NCBI GenBank assembly: GCA_030836665.1
Contig: JAUPLX010000089.1
Location: forward strand, 1 to 9,452
Direction: 5' to 3'
DNA length: 9,452 bases
DNA from: Patescibacteria group bacterium
Lineage (GTDB): Bacteria > Patescibacteriota > Gracilibacteria > BD1-5 > UBA2023
Both the position numbers and the translations under genes were made by a program. The stretch's first letter is position 1. Every line of letters starts with the position of its first letter. A model generated the notes under the pieces. It was not told the DNA's origin and searched no databases. It worked only from the letters and a program-made list of their open reading frames with translations. This document shows positions 1-6,900 of the stretch, piece by piece.

Positions 1-222
1 CGAACTTTCCGTCGAGATGGCGGTGTACACGGAACGGACGTTGGTCGAAGCCACGGCCTTCTTCGCGTCCTGCTGGTAGCCGGAGAGCGCGAGGAAACCG
101 ATGGTCGCGAGCACCGCGAGGATGGAGACCACGACGATGAGCTCGGCGAGGGTGAAGCCGGATTTGGTAAAGCGCTTCTCAAGCTTCTTCGATACTTTCG
201 ACTGCGTATTTGGTGTAGCCAT
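1..222 (-). CDS. Type IV prepilin / pseudopilin, N-terminal part (truncated by window edge)
   Basis: This is the first 74 codons of a type IV pilin-like protein; the gene runs off the left edge. The start ATG (bases 222-220) is followed by a basic leader of about 22 residues (MATPNTQSKVSKKLEKRFTKSG) and then the classic prepilin peptidase site G|FTLAELIVVVSILAVLA. It has Phe at +1 and the conserved Glu at +5, and a hydrophobic helix of about 20 residues that would pack into the pilus core. PilD-type peptidase would cut after the Gly and methylate the Phe. After the helix the sequence continues A-L-S-G-Y-Q-Q-D-A-K-K-A, as in many minor pilins and pseudopilins. The C-terminal globular domain, which would separate major pilin from pseudopilin, is not in the window. 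The leader is longer than the 6-10 residues typical of type IVa pilins. No TGA occurs in frame in this part. A good promoter lies just upstream. No strong Shine-Dalgarno sequence is seen. Confidence 0.9.
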   Translation of the reverse strand, partial: MATPNTQSKVSKKLEKRFTKSGFTLAELIVVVSILAVLATIGFLALSGYQQDAKKAVASTNVRSVYTAISTESS

Positions 223-250
223 AGCCCCGTTAATAAAGGATAACGCGAGC

Positions 251-279
251 AGTATATAGTCCATTTTACGCAAAATCAA
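251..279 (-). promoter_or_regulatory. Sigma70-type promoter of the prepilin gene
   Basis: On the minus strand there is a -35 box TTGATT (279-274) and a -10 box TATACT (256-251), separated by exactly 17 bases. Transcription would start near base 244, giving a leader of about 22 bases before the prepilin ATG. This is one of the two best promoter matches in the window. Confidence 0.6.
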
Positions 280-336
280 CTCGAAATTTAAAAAAGTCGG
301 AACTCTTTCAAAATCCCTTGCCCTTGACGAAAATCC

Positions 337-1815
337 CTATGTCATCGGAGTTCAAAGCAATACCCAGTCGTCCGTTTTCTCGATTCGGCATTTTACGACG
401 GATCCGACTTCGTAAACGTTTTCGCCAAGGAGGAATACTTCCTTGAAATTCCCCGTTCTCCCTACGTATCTCCCCGTCTTGCCTTTTCCCGTAATGAGAA
501 TTTCTTCCGTTCTCCCTACCATGAGGGATCATCTTTCGCGCACGAGCGTTTCCAATAGGGCGTTTGCCCGATTCCAGCGTTCCGCCTTCATGTCCGAGGG
601 GACGTCGTCGCCCAGCCGGTCCGTGGCGACGGTTCATTTTCTTGGAGAATACCTCGCTAAGAACGCGAAATCGAATTCGCATTCCCGCATTGCCCGGAGC
701 GTAGCTTCGAACTCTTCGTCGGTTTCTCAGGGAAAACCGACGATGATGTCCGTGGAAATCGAGAAGAGGGGGTTCTTAGAACGCAGATAGTCCACCTGGG
801 ACTTGAAATCCGCGTAGGTATGTTTCCGGTTCATCCGCTTCAATACCGAATCCGAACCCGACTGGAGCGCGAAATGGAGGTACGGCGTCATCGTCGGAAT
901 TTCGAAGTGCGCGTCCAGGATGTCGCGCGTCATGTCGTGGGGATTCGAGCTCGTGAATCTGAGTCGGTCGAGGCCTTCGATCGCTCCGATCGCTTCGAGC
1001 AATTCGCGGAACGGGGTCTTGCCTTCCGTTCGTCGCTCGCCGTCGACGTTCCACGTAAGGGAATCGGGATTCCAAAGCTTGCCCTTCGTTTCTTTTCCGT
1101 AACTGTTTACGTTTTGTCCGAGCAATACGGCCTCTTTCGCTCAAAGGGCGACCGCTTCCCGGACTTCGTCCACGATTTCCTCCAGCGGGCGGGAAGTCTC
1201 GCGCCCCCGCGTATGCGGTACGATGCAAAAGGTGCAAAAATTGTCGCAGCCCGTTTGGATGATGACGTTCGCGCTCGCGGGATTTTCCCGGATTTGCCGC
1301 ATTCTCAGGTATTCCTCCCACTTCTCGTCGTTTCCGACATCGGTTCCCGTTACGACCGAGAGGAGTTTCGGAAGATGTCCGGTCTCTTCGATTCGAAAAA
1401 CGAAATCCGCTTCGATTTGGCGGGAAAAAAGGTCGTCATCCCAGTTGAATACCGATTGGGAAGAGGGGAGGAGGGATATTTTCCCACCGCCCGATTTCCT
1501 TCCCATGCCTTCTTCGAGATAGGAACGGGCGAGTCAGGTCTTTCTGACCATGCATCCCGTAATTCCTATGAAAACGTCCTTTCCGAGGGTTTTCGCGAGT
1601 TTTTTGATTTCGTGGGCGTATCCGAAGACCCGGTCCTCCCCCTTCTGCCGTACGCTGCAGGTGTTGAGTATCACGACGTCCGCTTTCGCCGGATCGAGCA
1701 CTTTTCGGAGTCCCGACTGTAAAAGGACCATGTTCACCTTCTCGGAGTCGGCGTAGTTCATCTGGCAGCCGAACGTTTTGACGTAGTACGTAGAAGGAGC
1801 GGTCTGATTTTTCAT
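337..1815 (-). CDS. miaB: tRNA-2-methylthio-N6-isopentenyladenosine(37) synthase MiaB, read with UGA = Gly (6 in-frame UGA)
   Basis: MiaB is a radical-SAM enzyme that adds a methylthio group to i6A37 of tRNAs reading UNN codons. Under the standard code the frame is cut into seven pieces; reading TGA as Gly gives one protein of 492 residues ending in TAG (339-337). Domains in order: UPF0004 domain (about 9-150) with the auxiliary-cluster cysteines Cys17 (FGCQMN), Cys53 (NTCSVR) and Cys88 (TGCM); radical-SAM domain with C-x3-C-x2-C at 190/194/197 (GCDNFCTFC); the MiaB signature LLGQNVNSYG; and a C-terminal TRAM domain (about 426-490). The UGAs are at codons 94, 225, 363, 394, 429 and 488. Codon 363 is the Gly of VGFPGET and 394 the Gly of SPR-x-GT, both strongly conserved. 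Two insertions, about 30 residues before the radical-SAM motif and about 18 after LLGQNVNSY, explain the length above the usual 440-475. The start was chosen for alignment of the N-terminal FGCQMN motif; an in-frame ATG at 1836-1834 is possible. RimO and MtaB are less likely. Confidence 0.93.
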
Positions 1816-1850
1816 GAAATTCTTAGATTCCGGCATCAAAAACGGTCCGA

Positions 1851-1878
1851 AGTCTATGCGCTTTGGAGGCTTTGTAAA
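1851..1878 (-). promoter_or_regulatory. Possible promoter of miaB
   Basis: The minus strand shows TTTACA (1878-1873) and TAGACT (1856-1851) with a 16-base spacer, in the divergent gap between miaB and the HIT gene. A start near 1844 would leave about 29 bases before the chosen ATG at 1815 and only about 8 before the alternative ATG at 1836. The match is moderate (5/6 and 4/6 to consensus), so this is tentative. Confidence 0.35.
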
Positions 1879-1906
1879 TTGAAATATGGCGCACACGGGG
1901 TATAAT
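1879..1906 (+). promoter_or_regulatory. Sigma70-type promoter driving the HIT gene and probably the solute-binding protein gene
   Basis: The -35 box TTGAAA (1879-1884) and a perfect -10 box TATAAT (1901-1906) are 16 bases apart. Transcription should start near 1913. This affects the choice of start codon: an in-frame ATG at 1905 overlaps the -10 box and would not be in the transcript, leaving ATG 1926 or 1932. The leader would be only about 13-19 bases, with no Shine-Dalgarno sequence. Confidence 0.6.
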
Positions 1907-1931
1907 GTCCCGGCATTCACCCCCCATGCCC

Positions 1932-2330
1932 ATGTCCGAACAGAGCGTGTTCGGTCGGATAATCTCCGGCGAAATCCCCTGCTACAAGGTCTACGAAGAC
2001 GAATTGACGTTCGCCTTTTTGGATATCAATCCGGTCCGTCCGGGACATGTCCTCATCGTTCCGAAGATCGAAGTCGACCACTTTTTCGAAGTTCCGGAAC
2101 CGTATTACCAAGCCGTTTTCACTACGGCGAAGAAACTCGCTCCAGCCGTACGCGAAGCCGTGGGATCCGGCCGGATCGCCACCGTCATCGCCGGGTTCGA
2201 CGTCCCGCATTTCCATTACCATCTCATTCCGGCGGATTCGATGTCCGATATCGATTTCCATAAGACGAAAAAACTCGAACCGGCGGAAATGGAAAAGATA
2301 CGCGCGAAAATCGCTTCCCGGGTTTCATAA
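1932..2330 (+). CDS. HIT (histidine triad) family nucleotide hydrolase
   Basis: This is a 132-residue protein of the HIT superfamily, which are small cytoplasmic nucleoside phosphoramidases and nucleotide hydrolases of the HINT type. The N-terminus S-V-F-G-R-I-I-S-G-E-I-P matches the usual start of bacterial HINT proteins (F-x-x-I-I-x-G-E-I-P). It is followed by the core D-I-N-P-V-R-P-G-H-V-L-I-V-P-K and ends with the histidine triad VPHFHYHLIP (His93, His95, His97). The last of these is the expected catalytic residue, and the full length fits the family. The substrate cannot be deduced. An upstream in-frame ATG at 1905 lies inside the predicted -10 box and is rejected as the start; ATG 1926 is the only other option. 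The gene ends in TAA and has no in-frame TGA. It lies head to head with miaB and 42 bases upstream of the solute-binding protein gene on the same strand, probably co-transcribed with it. Confidence 0.9.
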   Translation: MSEQSVFGRIISGEIPCYKVYEDELTFAFLDINPVRPGHVLIVPKIEVDHFFEVPEPYYQAVFTTAKKLAPAVREAVGSGRIATVIAGFDVPHFHYHLIPADSMSDIDFHKTKKLEPAEMEKIRAKIASRVS

Positions 2331-2372
2331 CCGTTCCGTAAAACCGCTTTATTCCGTTTTATACGATTTCCC

Positions 2373-3848
2373 GTGTCCAAAAGAAAACTCATATTCTTCA
2401 TCGTATTGGCCGTCATCGTCCTCGCGATAGCCATCGGTTTTACGATTCTTTCCAATCAGAAGAAGGATACCGGACCGAAGGGGCCGAAAGAACTCCGCGT
2501 ATGGGTCGTGGGGGACGACGTGGCCGGATACGACGATATCGTGAAGAATTTCAAATCCAAGCACGACCGGTACAAGAATACCGAAGTCCGGATTACGAAA
2601 TTCGCCAATTTCTCCGACTACGAAAAAACCCTCCTGAACGTTATCGCCGATGGGAACTCTCCGGACGTTTTCGTAGTTCCGTCCGATGGCGGAGGGATTT
2701 TGGAATCGAAAACCGAATTCATCCCGGATTCGTACATTTCGACCGACGAATTCTCCCGGAATTTCAACCGGGTCTTCGATTCGCTCATCGTCGAAAGGCA
2801 GGCAAAGAACGCGGACGGCAAGGAAATCACGACTTCCGAACTCAAAGGAGTCCCCATGGGATACGAAACCATGGCCGCCTTCTATAATCTCGATCTCGTA
2901 ACCAACGCGGTACCCCGGACGTGGTCCGAACTCGGCAAACAAGCCGGAGAAATGTCGTCTTCTACGGATTCCGGAAATGCCGAAGATTCCGAGGGCGGAA
3001 GCGATGGCGGCCGCGAATCGGGCAAATCTTCGGCAGTTCTCGCGGGCATCGGACTGAATGGCCGTTACGTTCAATGAGCCGGCGATCTCGCCGCGCTGTT
3101 TCTCGTTCAGAACGGGCTCGAATCGTTCGAAAACCTTTCGGATAACGGTTCCGCGAAGGCCATGGCCGATTATTTGGCGTTCGGAGCTCCGGATACCGGC
3201 GCGGCTCCGGGAGTCACCCCGAACGGGAACGACCTTTCCCAATTCAAACCCGAAATGGAAAAACTCTCCCTTACGGTCACCGACCTTTTCGCCCGCGGAA
3301 AAATCGGCGTAGTCTTCGGGTTCCCTTCCTATCTGCGCGAAATCCAGAACGCCGTAAAGCGGGCTTCGCAAGAAAGTTCCCTCAATAAGAAGAACCTTAA
3401 GACCGCGACCCTTCCGGTAGCGGATTCCGAAAAAGCGGCCAACGTCGCCAAATTCCAATACTTCGCCCTTTCGAAATACGCCCCGGATCAAAAAGCGGGC
3501 CTCGATTTCATTATCCATTTGGTCGGAAAGGAATCCCAGGAATCGTATTTGGAAGAATTTCCTTACGTCCTCCCGGCGATGAACGAATTAGCCGAGAAGC
3601 GCAAAGAACAGACGATGAGCAAGGATTATCCTCGCGTGAAGTACGAAAATTTCATGCTTGCCCAAGGTGCGAAGGCCATTCCTTTCGACAAGGGACTGTC
3701 TACCGAATTCGACGCGTATTTCAAGGCCGTGAACGAAGCGCAGAAAGATCCGAAACAGATACTTACGGACCTCTCCGCGATCATCAAATGCCAAAGGCGC
3801 CACCTGATCGAGGGGGCGAACTTCGAAGAAGCCTGCCCGACGTACTAG
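2373..3848 (+). CDS. Membrane-anchored family-1 extracellular solute-binding protein (ABC sugar-type), one UGA = Gly
   Basis: This 491-residue protein starts at GTG and ends in TAG; one in-frame TGA (3075-3077) is codon 235. Residues 4-27 are a basic N-terminus plus one long hydrophobic helix. There is no lipobox cysteine, so it is probably held by an uncleaved anchor rather than as a lipoprotein. The rest looks like a carbohydrate-type solute-binding protein: E-L-R-V-W-V-V-G-D-D at the first strand, N-S-P-D-V-F-V-V (about 95-102), L-K-G-V-P-M-G-Y-E-T-M-A-A-F-Y-N (158-172), L-A-A-L-F-L-V-Q-N-G just after the UGA, and a late F-P-Y-V-L-P-A motif. Both halves around the UGA belong to the same fold, so it is one gene. 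An odd Ser/Gly/Asp/Glu-rich stretch (193-220) is inserted in the middle. No permease or ATPase gene is adjacent, so it may work with a distant transporter or as a sensor. The 42-base gap to the HIT gene suggests an operon. No clear Shine-Dalgarno sequence precedes the GTG. Confidence 0.87.
3075..3077 (+). other. In-frame UGA read as glycine in the solute-binding protein gene (codon 235)
   Basis: The reading is N-G-R-Y-V-Q-[UGA]-A-G-D-L-A-A-L-F-L-V-Q-N-G. The frame stays open to TAG at 3846-3848, and the residues after the TGA are the expected continuation of the solute-binding fold. A small residue fits this helix cap. Confidence 0.85.
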
Positions 3849-3861
3849 TCGGGCCTTTTTT
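3835..3861 (+). terminator. Rho-independent terminator after the solute-binding protein gene
   Basis: A perfect 7-base-pair GC-rich stem, GCCCGAC (3835-3841) with GTCGGGC (3848-3854), encloses a six-base loop. It is followed by C and six T (3856-3861). The stop codon TAG (3846-3848) lies in the loop and the first base of the right arm, so the terminator overlaps the end of the gene. It closes the HIT / solute-binding unit and separates it from the large gene downstream. Confidence 0.85.
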
Positions 3862-3912
3862 CATCCGGTTTCCGCCACCGTTCGAAAAACCTCCCGAACG
3901 TCGCTTCCGAAT

Positions 3913-3941
3913 TTGCGGGGAAACCGGGAATATGGTAACAT
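3913..3941 (+). promoter_or_regulatory. Tentative promoter of the large PKD gene
   Basis: TTGCGG (3913-3918) and TAACAT (3936-3941) are 17 bases apart in the gap after the terminator. Both boxes are weak matches (3/6 and 4/6), but a promoter is expected here because the upstream unit is terminated. The leader to ATG 3991 would be about 43 bases; no clear Shine-Dalgarno sequence is seen before it. Confidence 0.3.
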
Positions 3942-3973
3942 CACCGGGAATGGGGCGTAAAATCCCCGGGATT
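3924..3973 (+). repeat. Three short direct repeats CCGGGA[A/T]T upstream of the PKD gene
   Basis: CCGGGAAT occurs at 3924-3931 and 3944-3951, and CCGGGATT at 3966-3973, spaced 20 and 22 bases start to start, which is about two helical turns. They surround the tentative -10 box at 3936-3941. The arrangement looks like a set of operator half-sites, but the motif is short and GC-rich, so chance is possible. Confidence 0.35.
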
Positions 3974-3990
3974 ATCTTTCAACATCAGAC

Positions 3991-6900
3991 ATGATGAGTC
4001 TTCTCAAACGGAGCATTCCCCGCCTTCTTCTCGTTTTCGTACTGTCGGCAGCCATAGTTGCGCCGATGGCGGAAATTTCCCACGTTCCCGAGGCGAACGC
4101 GAGCTGCAATCTCTTCAATCTCGATGATTGCCCCGATTATTCGAAGGTCAATTATTGTAATTCCAACGATCCGGGCAGTTCCAGATACTGCTCTATCGAT
4201 AGGGGAACCGAGGTCGCGAAAGACGGCATCCGCAATATCCAGACGGAGAGGAAATTCTCCCAGTATATCCAGGACGTCGTCTCGTACCTCCTCCTTTTCC
4301 TCGGAATCGTGGGCGTCATCTATCTCATCTATTCGGGCTTCGTCATCATGACGTCTTCCGGCGATGAGGAGAAGGTGAAGAAAGCCAAAGGCACTATCAA
4401 ATACGTCGCGGGTGGACTGTTGCTCATTTTCCTCGCGTATTCCATCGTCACTTTCATCGTCCGCGTCATCAACGCTCCGGCTCCGGCCCGCGCGTTTGAG
4501 ATGCCCTCCCTTTTTCCGACCGCCTACGCCGCTACCGCCGCCGAAGACGTGGCTACCCAGGGGACTTTTCTCGAATACAAGAGGAACGTCGACGAAATCG
4601 CCATCGATTTGGACCGCCAATACAAGGTGGACGGAAAGATCGAAGACGCGACCCTCCTCCGCCTAAAGGCTCTCGTCGTCGGAACGATGGATACCTTTTC
4701 CGACAAGTACGCTTCGACGAACGCCACCATGGCCCAGAGCGTCGTAACGTCCATCGAGGTCGTACGTCGCGACTCCGGAAGCGACTCGAAGATCGGAGAC
4801 CTCGCGGCAACCCTCGCCAATTATTTTAAGAACGCGAAGGTTGACAAGATCGGCGGAAAAGCGAGCGCGACCCCTTCTTCCGGGAACGCGCCCCTTACGG
4901 TCAGCCTTCGTGCCGACGACGTCCGCGATCCTTCCGGGGTCGTCATTCCTTCGCGCAACTACGTTTGGTGGATTAAGAATTCCGGAGGAAGCCGCAACGT
5001 CGTCGGAACCGGCCCGTCCATCGCCTATACTTTCCGCGAAGAGCGCAACTATACCGTATTTCTCGACGTCACTTCGGCTTCCCGGAATTCGAAAGGGAAG
5101 ACCGACGTCCTCCCGCTCCAGTCCAGCGTGGATATTTCGGTACTTCCGAAACTCGGGAACGTCATACTGTACCTCAACGGCACCAACGTTTCCAATTTGG
5201 AAAAATACAAAATCACTCCGACTACCGGACGCGCGGGCCTCGTTCTTGACGCTACCGCCTCCCAGGCGACCGGCGGAGCCACCATCGTGCGTACGGATTG
5301 GGATTTCGGCAACGGCGCCGTCGCCGGTTATGACGGCGCCCCCCGTCTCGAACGGGCGACGTACGTCGAAGGCGCGTACCGCGTCAAGCTTCGCCTCACG
5401 ACCAATGAAAAACAGATCGTCATTAAGGAACTCGACCTCCAGGTCATGGATCCCATGGCGACCATCCGTGCCGACAGGACCGAAGGGTATGCTAACGAAG
5501 AATTCAAATTCCAGGCCAACCCGAACCTCGGCGGCACCCCGCTCAGCTACGAATGGAGCATTTTGGAAGCCGATGGGGGAAAGGTCCTCTATACTTCCAA
5601 GGTCGCCACCGCGAATTACAAGTTTCCGCGCATGGGGCGCTACGTAATCCGCCTCAAGACGATGACTCCGAGCGGAAAACAGGACGTCGATACCTTGAAC
5701 GTCACGATCAATTCCAAAGACCCCGTACCGCTTTTCGATACCCGTTCTACCGGACAGGAAAGCCCGAACACCGTCCTTTTCGACGCGACTAAGAGCTACG
5801 ACCCCGATTCCCTCGAAGCTTCGAAACTGACCTTCTCTTGGAATTTCGACGGCGAACGCGTGGAACTCGACGACGCCCAGCGGAACGGCGCGATCGGAAA
5901 ATATACCTTCTCGACGCTCTGAACCCATAAGATCGCCCTCGAAATCACGAACGAACAAGGAAAGACCGCAACCCTCCGGAAGGACGTGGAAATTTCTTCC
6001 CTCCTTTCCGTAAAGCTTTCCACGACTCCGAAGATCGCTTCGCTCGGTTCTCCGGTCAATTTCGTTGCCGAGTCCAAGGAGGCGGGCGTATTCGAATGGA
6101 ATTTCGGCGACGGCGGTTCTACCGAAATCTCTTCCGCTGGCCGTATTTCCCATACGTACAAGAAATCCGGAACCTACGACGTGTCGTTAACCGTCCGCGG
6201 TTCGAACGCCGGAGGACAGAATACCATCTCCCGCAAGGTCTACGTTACCGAAGCGAACTCCCCGTTCGCCCTCATCGGACTCAAGATCGACGCCGATACT
6301 ATCGGAACCACCCCCGGTGCCTGTGGCGATAGGGAAGCCTTCGTCATCACCCGCGTAAAGCCGGTGCGGTTCACCGCCGAAGAATCGGTGAACGTCGACG
6401 GGAACCCGAGTGGACTGACGTATTCTTGGAAGTACGCCAGCAAGACCTCCACCCAGCGCGATTTCACCTATAAGTTCGACGAACTCGGATGTTTTCCCAT
6501 CACGCTGTCCGTCCGGTCTCAGAAAACCGGAAAGACGAATACGATGAACGCCTACGTGAAGGTCGAAAACGTGCTTCCGACCTTCTCGTCCCTGTCGATC
6601 GCCGTCGATAAGCCCGAGGCCGATCCGGTCATCGTCAAAGTGACGGCGAACAACGCCATCGACGAAGACGGCGTCATTACGTCGTACCTTTGGTACTACT
6701 ACACCGATTCCGATCCGGAACCGCAGGATTTCCGCGTCAGCCGTTCTCCGGCGACCGCATTCGTCCTTCCCCGCATCAACGGCAAATACTATTTCGCCGT
6801 GACGATGGAGGATTCCAATGGGGAAAAGGTCAATTCCGACCAACAGCGCGAAGAACGATACGCCCTCACGCTCGTGAGCGACAATATCAATACGCCGCTC

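Noticed and set aside
280..320. Rho-independent terminator after miaB on the minus strand
   Set aside because: There is a run of six T in that direction, but the sequence before it pairs only about four bases (AAAG with CTTT), too weak to call.
820..1722. A 300-codon plus-strand open frame over miaB
   Set aside because: It is antisense to the radical-SAM core of MiaB, whose cysteine motifs are unmistakable; its own product has no recognisable features.
337..1815. miaB as a pseudogene with many nonsense mutations
   Set aside because: All six interruptions are TGA, none is a frameshift, TAA or TAG, and all catalytic cysteines and motifs are intact. Two independent genes show the same pattern.
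1905..1931. ATG at 1905 as the start of the HIT gene
   Set aside because: It overlaps the predicted -10 box TATAAT, and the extra residues (M-S-R-H-S-P-P-M-P) are not part of the HIT family N-terminus.
2339..2361. Hairpin TAAAAC/GTTTTA between the HIT and solute-binding genes
   Set aside because: It is a six-base AT-rich stem with an 11-base loop and no T run; too weak for a terminator, and the two genes are probably co-transcribed.
2349..3518. A 389-codon minus-strand open frame opposite the solute-binding protein gene
   Set aside because: Its Arg/Gly/Phe-rich composition matches no family, and the plus strand has a complete solute-binding protein with its own terminator.
3075..5922. UGA read as selenocysteine or tryptophan
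   Set aside because: No SECIS-like hairpin was noticed after the UGAs, and there are eight scattered sites in unrelated proteins. Conserved positions in MiaB and the PKD turn call for Gly, and Trp is encoded by TGG at its conserved positions.
4663..6153. A 496-codon minus-strand open frame opposite the first half of the PKD gene
   Set aside because: It has no recognisable domain and lies antisense to clear PKD repeats; it arises from GC-rich codons that avoid stops on the other strand.
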